Positions 29,584-38,700 of a DNA stretch of 64,000 nt are shown here, one piece after another. Both the position numbers and the translations under genes were made by a program. The stretch comes from Paraburkholderia solisilvae (GTDB lineage: Bacteria > Pseudomonadota > Gammaproteobacteria > Burkholderiales > Burkholderiaceae). Numbering within the stretch: the first letter of the stretch is position 1; every line of letters starts with the position of its first letter. The stretch covers positions 42,999 to 106,998 of the forward strand of contig NZ_CADIKF010000024.1 in assembly GCF_902859875.1 (NCBI RefSeq), read 5' to 3'. Below the pieces are notes generated by a model. It saw only the letters and a program-made list of their open reading frames with translations. It was not told the origin of the DNA and did no database searches.

Positions 29584-30654
29584 TCACCAACGCGTTTTCT
29601 CAGCGAAGAAGTTAGGAATCTGAATGATTCGACCGGAACGGCGCGCCTCACCGTCGACAAAACGTCCAACGGCGAGATCGAGAATTCCCATGCCGAAAGG
29701 CGAATACACGACCGGCCGTTCCGCGTTGAAACTGAGTTCGCCGCGTACCGCGCCGGCTATCGTTCCGGTAATGAAGCGGCGATGCCCCGACTGCTGCTCG
29801 GCGAGATGCGGCGACGTATCGGCCTGCAGACAATGATCGACGTCGTCGACCACGTTGTCGGCCGCGAGGATCACCTCGGGTGCAAGGTCTCGCAGCGAAA
29901 TGTTGAGCACCACCGGGGCATGCTCGAACCAGTGCGGCTCCATGACATACGGACGCGCCGCGGTCGTCGCGAAGACAATCGCGTCGCTGCCACGCACGAT
30001 CTCCTCGACCGAGCCGGCCGGCTCGGGCGCGGCCGACGGCCCGGCACGCTCGAGCATGCGCCGGGCATCCTCCGGCGCGAGATCGTAGGCGCAAACCGTT
30101 GCGGGCTCGAAACCGCACGCGACGATCATGTCGAGAATGTTGCGCGCGATCACGCCACAGCCGACGAACCCGAGCTTCGGTCGCGACGGCAGCCGTCCCT
30201 CCCCCAGATGCCTGAGCCCGAGCACCGCCGATGCCGCCGTGCGCGCCGCACTGATGATCGACGCCTCCATCAGGCACAACGGATAGCCGGTCTCGCGGCG
30301 ATTCAGCACGAGCAGCGCCGACGCGCGCGGGAGCCCGTATTCCACGTTCTCCGGCCAACTGGCGATCCACTTGATGCCGGCCAACCCGATACCGGCGCCC
30401 AGGTCGGCGGGAAGCGCGATGATGCGGTCTCGCGGCCGGTCCGCGAAGCGCAGGAAAGTACTCGGCGGGTTGTGCGCGACGCCGTCCGCGTGCGCAAGAT
30501 AAGCGTCTCGGACGATCTCGACCAACGCCGCAAACGACGACGTGACGATGTCGGACACCACGTCGCCGGGAATGATCCCGAACGCGAACAGGTCCGCAAC
30601 GGCATCGACACCCAGCGCGGCCGCATCGGCCTGTGACACGACGACATCAGCCAT
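29584..30654 (-). CDS. N-((2S)-2-amino-2-carboxyethyl)-L-glutamate dehydrogenase, SbnB type (L-Dap synthesis)
   Basis: 356-aa member of the ornithine cyclodeaminase/mu-crystallin family. The N-terminal substrate domain includes NPPSTFLRFADRPRDRIIALPA and the Rossmann motif is GFVGCGVIARNIL. In the SbnB branch the enzyme oxidatively splits N-(1-amino-1-carboxyethyl)glutamate into L-2,3-diaminopropionate and 2-oxoglutarate. The pairing with an SbnA-type gene, overlapping it by 8 nt, is the main reason for this call over ornithine cyclodeaminase. The start MADVVVSQADA at 30654 is chosen over a long Arg-rich extension. It is transcribed away from the NRPS operon but should supply it with L-Dap. 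Confidence 0.85.
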   Translation of the reverse strand: MADVVVSQADAAALGVDAVADLFAFGIIPGDVVSDIVTSSFAALVEIVRDAYLAHADGVAHNPPSTFLRFADRPRDRIIALPADLGAGIGLAGIKWIASWPENVEYGLPRASALLVLNRRETGYPLCLMEASIISAARTAASAVLGLRHLGEGRLPSRPKLGFVGCGVIARNILDMIVACGFEPATVCAYDLAPEDARRMLERAGPSAAPEPAGSVEEIVRGSDAIVFATTAARPYVMEPHWFEHAPVVLNISLRDLAPEVILAADNVVDDVDHCLQADTSPHLAEQQSGHRRFITGTIAGAVRGELSFNAERPVVYSPFGMGILDLAVGRFVDGEARRSGRIIQIPNFFAEKTRW

Positions 30655-31648
30655 GGCGCCGCTCCCAGAATGGCGACGCGGCCGCGGCCGCCGACCCGCA
30701 ACCATCGAGCAAACCCTCGAAACGGGCGTCGACCCACGCGTTGTCGTAAATGGTGTCGACATAGCGGTCGCCGAGGTCCGGGGAAATCGCGACGACGACC
30801 GCCCCGGCCGATATGCGCCCCTCCCACCGGGCCGCGGCCGCCAGTACAGTGCCGGTCGAGCCGCCGACGAGCAGACCTTGCGCAGCAAGGCGGCGGCACA
30901 TCAGGATGCTGTCCGCTTCGTCGATCATCTCGAGTGCGTCCATCGTGACGTCCTCGGCAATCGGCGGACGGCTGCTGGTTCCAAGGCCCGGGATAAACCG
31001 TCGCCCCGACGGCGCACCGAACGTGACCGACCCGACGGAATCGACGGCAATGATCGTCGTGCCCGGCGAATGCTGCCGGGCGTACCTCGACACGCCGCCC
31101 AGCGTGCCGGTCGTGCCCGCACCGACAAACAGGAAGTCGACATGGCGAAAGGCGTTGAAGATTTCCGGGCCGGTGAAACGCATATGCGCGCCCGGGTTGT
31201 CGGGACTCGTGTACTGGTTGAGCCAAACCAGCCCCGCATCTTCTTCCAGCCGCTGCTGGATATACGCGATGCGGGTGCCGAGAAAGCCGCCGTTCTGGTC
31301 CTGCCTGTCCACGATGACGACTTCGGCGCCGAACGCGAGCATCAGCTTGTGCGTCTGCGGCGACAGGTTCGGATCGCTCACGCAGATGAAGCGATACCCG
31401 CGTTCGGCGGCAATCATGCTGAGCGCGAGGCCGAGATTTCCCGACGAGCTCTCGATGATCCGCTGATTGCTCCGCGCCGGCGCGCGCGCCTCGAACTGGT
31501 CGAGCATATGCCGCGCAGTCTTGGTCTTGATCGATCCACCGGAGCTGAAGCCTTCGATCTTCAGATGCACCGGTTCATGTCGGACGATGCCGCGCAGACG
31601 AATAAAGACATCCCCGACCATCAGTTCGCTTGGTCTGTCGACGAACAT
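30647..31648 (-). CDS. N-(2-amino-2-carboxyethyl)-L-glutamate synthase, SbnA type (PLP enzyme)
   Basis: 333-aa fold-type II PLP enzyme related to cysteine synthase. The PLP lysine is Lys41 in SSGGSIKTK, the substrate-asparagine loop is ESSSGNLG, and the phosphate cup is GAGTTGTLGG. SbnA-type enzymes condense O-phosphoserine with glutamate, the first step to L-Dap in staphyloferrin B and related peptides. The usual cysteine-synthase NPGGSxKDR is altered (FSSGGSIKTKTA), consistent with a specialised substrate. The start has GGGG seven bases upstream. It is the first gene of the leftward two-gene operon. Confidence 0.87.
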   Translation of the reverse strand: MFVDRPSELMVGDVFIRLRGIVRHEPVHLKIEGFSSGGSIKTKTARHMLDQFEARAPARSNQRIIESSSGNLGLALSMIAAERGYRFICVSDPNLSPQTHKLMLAFGAEVVIVDRQDQNGGFLGTRIAYIQQRLEEDAGLVWLNQYTSPDNPGAHMRFTGPEIFNAFRHVDFLFVGAGTTGTLGGVSRYARQHSPGTTIIAVDSVGSVTFGAPSGRRFIPGLGTSSRPPIAEDVTMDALEMIDEADSILMCRRLAAQGLLVGGSTGTVLAAAARWEGRISAGAVVVAISPDLGDRYVDTIYDNAWVDARFEGLLDGCGSAAAAASPFWERRHG

Positions 31649-32147
31649 GCGATAACCCCAAAAAAGGTGAGCTGTCAGCGCGGCGATTCACAAATCCGTA
31701 ATGTAAATTTCACCGCTCGATCATTTAAATATTATCCCCATCGATGCATTCTCAATCGATTGACGTGTCATTTCAGGAAGCAGGACATTCGTTCTTAAAA
31801 TGTTTCTAAACCGTTAAGATTTTTCTCGTCATTCTATGCGCCAATACTATTGGCCTTGAACGCCGCGGCATGTAACGGATTCAGGGCCAACGACCGGCGC
31901 CTTCCAGCGACATGCTTCGTGTATCGTCCATGCGCCGCCCGGCGCTGGTTTGCGGGTGCCAATTAGTGTTATACCTAAACAGCGAATTACGCAACCCACA
32001 AATCGATATGAGAAATGCAAAGCCGGATTCGCAATGCCTGTTAAAACCGGCATAAAACCTTTCCAGCATAAGATAGCGATTTTATGTTAATTCCATAGCG
32101 CGCGCATTTCTCTCCATGCGAAGCGGATTTTTATGCCAATCAGCGAA

Positions 32148-32176
32148 TTGCAATAATCTCCGGCCGGGATTATAAA
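32148..32176 (+). promoter_or_regulatory. Promoter of the NRPS operon
   Basis: -35 TTGCAA (32148-32153), 17-nt spacer, -10 TATAAA (32171-32176). The predicted transcription start, near 32183, falls at the edge of a perfect 16-bp palindrome. The leader to the GTG start is about 38 nt. Confidence 0.7.
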
Positions 32177-32184
32177 TAAGCCCG

Positions 32185-32200
32185 AAGCGATATATCGCTT
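32185..32200. promoter_or_regulatory. 16-bp perfect palindrome, operator candidate
   Basis: AAGCGATATATCGCTT is fully self-complementary and sits immediately downstream of the NRPS operon -10 box, where a dimeric repressor would block initiation. No regulator gene is present in the cluster, so the binding protein is unknown. Confidence 0.6.
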
Positions 32201-32220
32201 TTAAATGAGGAGATAAAACC

Positions 32221-32751
32221 GTGACCGACGAAGAGGGTGGAATGGGTAAAGCGCGGACCAGACAGAGCGCGCCGGAAAAATCCCCGGACATGACAGAACC
32301 GCGAGCGGGCGCCGAAACGGCGCCTGCGTCCGCCGACATGACTGTTCCCGCCGGCTCGCCGACCGCTGCGGCATCGCTTCAGGAGGCATTCATGTCGTCG
32401 TACCGGAACCTGTACGACAAACTGGAAGCGGCCTGGAACCCGGTGGAAATCCGCCAGGCTGTCGCGGAAGCCGATTACGACTTGCAGAGGAAGCTGGCCG
32501 CGTATGGCGCGCCCGGCCAGGAACTCGAACGCTGCGAGGCGATGGCCGAGCACCTGCGCATGGTGCGTCAACTCAGTGCGCCTGAGCGGCAGCGCGCAAA
32601 GATCGCGTTCGCCTATTCACGCTACATCGACGAGTTGAAGGCGATCTTCGCGCGCCCCGATATCCACAGCATCGGCCCCCAGCAACTCTGCGCGTTCGGC
32701 GAGAGCATTGCGTGGGCAGCCTATTTCTCGAGCTTGCAACCCTCGAATTGA
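32221..32751 (+). CDS. Hypothetical protein, first gene of the NRPS operon
   Basis: 176-aa protein I do not recognise. Residues 1-55 are low-complexity (Ala, Pro, Ser, Glu) and probably disordered. Residues 56-176 look like a compact helical domain (SLQEAFMSSYRNLYDKLEAAW, then amphipathic segments to QLCAFGESIAWAAYFSSLQ). No signal peptide, membrane helix or catalytic motif is visible. The GTG start is supported by GAGGAG nine bases upstream. The NRPS gene begins 36 nt after its stop. A docking, scaffold or partner role with the synthetase is a guess from position only. Confidence 0.8.
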   Translation: MTDEEGGMGKARTRQSAPEKSPDMTEPRAGAETAPASADMTVPAGSPTAAASLQEAFMSSYRNLYDKLEAAWNPVEIRQAVAEADYDLQRKLAAYGAPGQELERCEAMAEHLRMVRQLSAPERQRAKIAFAYSRYIDELKAIFARPDIHSIGPQQLCAFGESIAWAAYFSSLQPSN

Positions 32752-32787
32752 CAACCTCGGCTGCGCCGCCGCAGCAGTGACGGAACC

Positions 32788-35700
32788 ATGAACCATAACA
32801 ACTCGCAGGTCACGGACGAAACGGGCCACGCGTCGCGCGTCGACGCGCTCACAGCCGAACAACGTCACGCGCTGGAGCAGCGGCTGATCGCCCGCGCCCA
32901 TGGGGAACGCGACACTATCCCGCGCAGGCAGCACGCGGAATCGGCGCCGCTGTCGTTTGCGCAGGAACGGCTATGGTTCTTCGATCAGCTGCATCCGCGC
33001 AGTGCGCTCTACAACGTGCCGTTCGCGCTGCGCATCCGCGCCCCGTTGCACGTCGCCACGCTCGAGCGCGCCATCAACGAAATCGTGCGCCGGCATGAAA
33101 CCCTGCGCACCCGCTTTGCCGTCGTCGACGACAAACCCAGGCAGTTTGTCGAAAACACGCTGAGCGTGCCCCTCGCTGTTCACAGCCTGCTCACCCTGCC
33201 CGTGGCCGAACGCGAAACCGCCGCCCACACCCTCGCCACCGATGAGGCCACCCGGGCCTTCGACCTCGGCTGCGCTCCGCTGCTGCGCGCGCGCCTCGTC
33301 ATCGTCGGCCACGACGACCACCTGCTGCTGCTCACGCTGCATCACATCGTCTCCGACGGCTGGTCGATGGCCGTGCTCTATCGCGAGCTCGGCGCGCTCT
33401 ATACCGCCTTCGCCGCCAACCAGCCTTCGCCGCTCGCGCCGCTGCCCATCCAGTACGCCGACTTCGCGCTCTGGCAGCGCTCACAGCTCGACGACCGCAC
33501 CCTCGACACCCAGCTCGCCTTCTGGCGCGAACAGCTCGACGGCGCCCCGGCCCTGCTCGCGCTGCCCACCGACCGACCGCGCCCGCCCGTGCAAAGCTAT
33601 CGCGGCGGACTGCTCCCGTTCACCATCGACCGCCACCGCACCGCCGCGCTGCGCACGCTCGCCCAGCAACAGGGCGCCACGCTGTTCATGGCGCTGCTGA
33701 ATGCGTTCGCGATCTTTCTGGCTCGCATCACCGGACAGCAAGACATCGTGATCGGCACGCCGATCGCCAACCGCACCCGCGAGGAAACCGAGGACCTGAT
33801 CGGCTTCTTCGTGAACACGCTTGCGCTGCGCACGCGCATCGATCACCGCACGCCGTTCCGCACATTGCTGTCGGAGATACGCGAAACGACACTGGCGGCC
33901 TATGCGCACCAGGACCTGCCGTTCGAACGCCTCGTCGAAGCGCTGCAACCCGAGCGCAGCCTTGCCTACAACCCGCTGTTTCAGGTCCTGTTCGCGCTTC
34001 AGACAAACGGCGAAGCGCCCGCAAGACGCGCGGCGGAACCGGCGATGCCCGATGACCAGGGCGTGTCGCGCAACGGCATGGCGCGCTTCGACCTCGCGCT
34101 TGCGATCATCGAAGGCGACGCCGAATTGACCGGCGTGTTCGAGTTCAGCCGCGACCTGTTCGACGACGCGACGATCGCCGGCATGGCCGCGCAGTTTCAG
34201 ACACTGCTCGCCGCGATCGCCACCCAACCGGATTGGCCGGTCGAACGGCTGCCGCTGCTGTCGGCAGCCGCGCGCCACGCGCTTGTCCATGACTGGAATG
34301 GTCCGCGCTACCCGTATGAGCCCGATTTGCCGTTCCCGGAATGGTTTGCGCGGATCGCCGACTCGCTTCCCGAACATATCGCGCTCGAGGCGCCGGACGG
34401 ACGGCTCAGCTACCGCGAGCTGAACCGGCGAGCCCGCGGCATCGCGGCAGCGCTCGCGGCCCGACACATCGGTCCCGAGGACCGGGTCGGCGTGTGCCTG
34501 CGGCCGTCCGCGGCGCTCGCGGTCGCGTTTATCGGCGTCCTGCAGGCGGGCGCAGTCTATGTGCCGCTCGACCCGTCGCTGCCTTGTCGCCGTCTGACGG
34601 CCATGACAAAAGACGCAGGAGTCCGGATCGTGCTGGCCGACCCGCGGGAGCCGCACGACTGGATCGAAGCAGGTATCGAGTTGCTCGATCCGGCCTCCGG
34701 CAACGCTGCTCATCCGCAGCCGGCGCGCACGCCGCATCTGTCTCCCGCACACTGCGCGTACATCGTCTTCACGTCGGGCTCGACGGGCACGCCGAAGGGC
34801 GTCGCGCTCACGCATCAGGGACTCGCACGCGTGGTGTTCAACCAGCGGGTACTGTTGCGCCTCACGCCGGCCGACCGCGTACTGCACTTCGCGACGATCG
34901 GCTTCGACGCGTCGATCTTCGAGATGGTGCTGGCGTTCTCCGCCGGCGCCCACCTCACCTTTGCGCCGCCCGATGCACGCGCGCCCGGCCCGTCGCTCGC
35001 GACGCTGCTGCGCAGCGAACGCATCACGGCCGCCGTGCTCCCACCGGCCGCATGCGCGATGACACCGGCAGCCGATCTGCCCGACCTCGCGCTGCTGATC
35101 ATGGCGGGCGAAGCCGTCGAGCCGGCCGTCGCGGCTCGCTGGTCCGAAGGACGGCGCCTGTTCAACGGTTACGGCCCGACCGAAGCCACAATCTGGGCAT
35201 CGACGGGCGGATACGATCCGTCGGGTTCGCGCGTCCCCATCGGACGACCGTGCATCAACACCCGCCTCTATGTGCTCGACGCGCTCGGCGAGCCCGTGCC
35301 GCCCGGCGTGGCGGGAGAACTGTACATCGGCGGTGACGGGCTCGCGCGAGGCTACGTCGGACGCCCCGATCTCACCGCCGAGCGTTTCGTGCCGGATCCG
35401 TTCTCGGGCGAGCCGGGAGCGCGTCTGTACCGGTCCGGTGACGTCGTCCGGATGAGGGCCGACGGTATGCTCGAATTCCTCGCACGCGCGGACAACCAGT
35501 TGAAAATCCGCGGCTTCCGGATCGAGCCTGGAGAAATCGAAGCCGTGCTCGGCGGCGCGCCGGGTGTCGGCAACGCCGCCGTGCTTGCGCGAGGAGAAGG
35601 CGCCGAACGACGCCTCGAAGCGCACGTCGCGCCGGCCGGCCCAACGCTCGACGAGGAAGCGGTGCGCCGCTACCTGCGCGAACGCTTGCCCGGCTACATG

Positions 35701-38700
35701 ATGCCTTCGACATTGCACGTCCACGCGACGCTGCCCGTCACGCCGAACGGCAAGATCGACCGTACCGCGCTCGCGACGCAACCCGCGCCGGCGCGCGCAC
35801 CGAGCGAACCGCCGCGCACGGCGACTGAGCAGGTCATCGCGAAGATCTGGGCGGAACTGCTGGAGACCGGAACGATCGACATCCACCGGAGCTTCTTTGA
35901 AGTCGGTGGACATTCGCTGCTCGCCGCGCGGCTCGTTTCGCGACTGCGCGACCGTCTCGCAGTCGAACTGCCGCTGCGGGCCGTATTCGAAGCGCCGACG
36001 GTCGCCGGCCTGGCAGCAACGATCGACCGCGCACGGGCAAGCGCGCAACCGGCGGCAGCGCGCAGTCCCTCGGATGCGGCAACGCTGGACGAACTGTTTC
36101 GCGCGCTGACGCCATCGGCCGACGCGCAACATACCGGCGATGCGATCGACGCGGCGTTGCGCCAGCAATTGACCGGCGCGCGCGACGGCGCAAACGCCGC
36201 GGCCTCGACCGATGCCGCGTCGATCGACACGATGAGCGCGGCCGACAAACGCGCGCTGCTCGCTCGCATGCTCGCCGCTCCTGCCGCTGCCGAGCCCGCC
36301 GCGGCGGCACGCTGCGCGCCGCTGTCGTTTGCGCAGGAACGGCTATGGTTCTTCGATCAGCTGCATCCGCGCAGTGCGCTCTACAACGTGCCGTTCGCGC
36401 TGCGCATCCGCGCCCCGTTGCACGTCGCCACGCTCGAGCGCGCCATCAACGAAATCGTGCGCCGGCATGAAACCCTGCGCACCCGCTTTGCCGTCGTCGA
36501 CGACAAACCCAGGCAGTTTGTCGAAAACACGCTGAGCGTGCCCCTCGCTGTTCACAGCCTGCTCACCCTGCCCGTGGCCGAACGCGAAACCGCCGCCCAC
36601 ACCCTCGCCACCGATGAGGCCACCCGGGCCTTCGACCTCGGCTGCGCTCCGCTGCTGCGCGCGCGCCTCGTCATCGTCGGCCACGACGACCACCTGCTGC
36701 TGCTCACGCTGCATCACATCGTCTCCGACGGCTGGTCGATGGCCGTGCTCTATCGCGAGCTCGGCGCGCTCTATACCGCCTTCGCCGCCAACCAGCCTTC
36801 GCCGCTCGCGCCGCTGCCCATCCAGTACGCCGACTTCGCGCTCTGGCAGCGCTCACAGCTCGACGACCGCACCCTCGACACCCAGCTCGCCTTCTGGCGC
36901 GAACAGCTCGACGGCGCCCCGGCCCTGCTCGCGCTGCCCACCGACCGACCGCGCCCGCCCGTGCAAAGCTATCGCGGCGGACTGCTCCCGTTCACCATCG
37001 ATCGCCACCGCACCGCCGCGCTGCGCACGCTCGCCCAGCAACAGGGCGCCACGCTGTTCATGGCGCTCGCCGCGGTCGTGCAACTGCTGCTGTGCCGCTA
37101 TAGCGGAGAAAACGACATCGTGATCGGCACGCCGATCGCCAACCGCACGCGCGCCGAGTTCGAGGATCTGATCGGCTTCTTCGTGAACACGCTCGCGCTG
37201 CGCACGCGCATCGACGACCACGCGCCGTTCCGCACGCTGCTGTCGGACGTACGCGAAACGACACTGGCGGCCTATGCGCACCAGGACCTGCCGTTCGAAC
37301 GGCTCGTCGAAGCGCTGCAACCGGAACGCACGCTCGGGCACAACCCGCTGTTTCAGGTGATGCTGCTCTTCCAGGCCGCGACCGGGACCGCCGCCGCACA
37401 GGACGAAGAGCCGCACGCGCCCGCCGACCACCCGCCCGACCTGCTGACCGGCACGTCGAAGTTCGACCTGACGATCGCACTCGCCGAAGCCGGCGACACG
37501 CTCGCCGGCGCGATCGAATACAGCAGCGATCTGTTCGATGCAGCAACCCTCTCGGCAATGGCCGCGCATCTGGCGAACCTGATCGGCGCGATCGCCGAGC
37601 GCCCGGATGCGCCGGTCGCGCAGCTCGACTTCCTCGGCGCGGACGAGCGCGCGCAACTGCTCGCCGGCCTCGCGCAGCCAGCCGCGGCGCCTGCCGCCGC
37701 AACCGCGGGCCCGACCATCGACGGACTCGTTGCGCGCGCGGCCGCGGCGACACCCGATGCTCGCGCGCTCGAATTCGCGGACGCAACGCTCACCTACGGC
37801 GAACTCGACGCGCGGACCGACCGCCTCGCCCGGCTGCTGCGCGAACGCGGAGTCGGGCCCGACGTGCGCGTCGGCCTGTGGCTCGACCGCTCGGCGGCGC
37901 TCGTCGTCGCGATGCTCGCGGTGTGGAAAGCCGGCGGCGCATTCGTCGCGCTCGACATGGGCAACCCGCCCGAGCGTCTCGCCGGTATGCTCGCCGACGC
38001 GCAGGTCGATCTGGTCGTCACCGCACGCGCCCACGAATTCCCGCTCGCGACGCCGGTTGCGCTGCTCGATCTCGAAGCCGAAGAAGCGGGCCTCGCATCG
38101 TATCCGGCGCAAGCGCCCGAGTGCTGCAACGCCCCCGCGCAACTCGCGCAAATCATCTTCACATCGGGATCGACCGGCACGCCGAAGGGCGTCATGATCG
38201 AACATCGCCAGTTGCTGTGGCTGCTCGATGCGATGGCGTCCGCCAGCATCGAGCCGCACGACCGCGTCGCGCAAAGTTCCAGTCCCGCATTCGACGTGAT
38301 GGCCTACGAATGCTGGGGCGCGCTCACCGCGGGCGCCTGTCTGGTCGGTATCGCGCGCGATGAACTGCTGGTCCCGGCCAACCTCGCCGCGACGCTCGCG
38401 GCGCGTCGCGTGAGCGTGATCTATCAGACCGCGGCGCTGTTCAACCAGACGGCCGCGCATCGGCCGGACGCGTGGCGTGGCGTACGCCTGCTGCTGGTGG
38501 GCGGCGACGTCGTCGAGCCGGCAAAGGTGCGGGCGGCGATGGCCGAATCGCAGATTCCGGTCTTCAAGCACACCTACGGCCCCACCGAAACCACCGTGTT
38601 CTGCTCGGTTCAGACGCTCACCGACGCACCGGCGCCACGCGAGCCGCTGTCGCTCGCACCGGCGCTGCCGCATGCGCGGCTCTACGTCGTCGACCGGCTC

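Larger units (their letters stand above)
31649..32220. promoter_or_regulatory. AT-richer divergent regulatory region of the peptide cluster
   Basis: About 570 nt between the SbnA-type gene and the 176-aa gene, visibly poorer in GC than the flanking genes. No gene is supported. It holds the rightward promoter at 32148-32176, a 16-bp palindrome at 32185-32200, and a 12-bp perfect palindrome TCAATCGATTGA at 31752-31763 in the leftward leader or promoter region. A leftward -10-like TAATAT lies near 31728-31735 with a weak TTGAGA upstream. No Fur-type 19-mer was recognised. Confidence 0.6.

Noticed and set aside
29530..30636. Plus-strand frame over the SbnB-type gene
   Set aside because: Antisense shadow of a well-supported dehydrogenase.
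31649..32220. Fur box upstream of the NRPS cluster (siderophore hypothesis)
   Set aside because: No sequence close to the 19-bp Fur consensus, and no receptor, transporter or hydroxamate/catechol genes are present.
33481..36168. 895-codon open frame antisense to the NRPS
   Set aside because: Arg/Gly-rich product with no motifs; a frame kept open by strong GC codon bias of the true NRPS gene.
36853..38673. 606-codon open frame antisense to NRPS module 2
   Set aside because: Same composition artefact; no start site, no recognisable domain.
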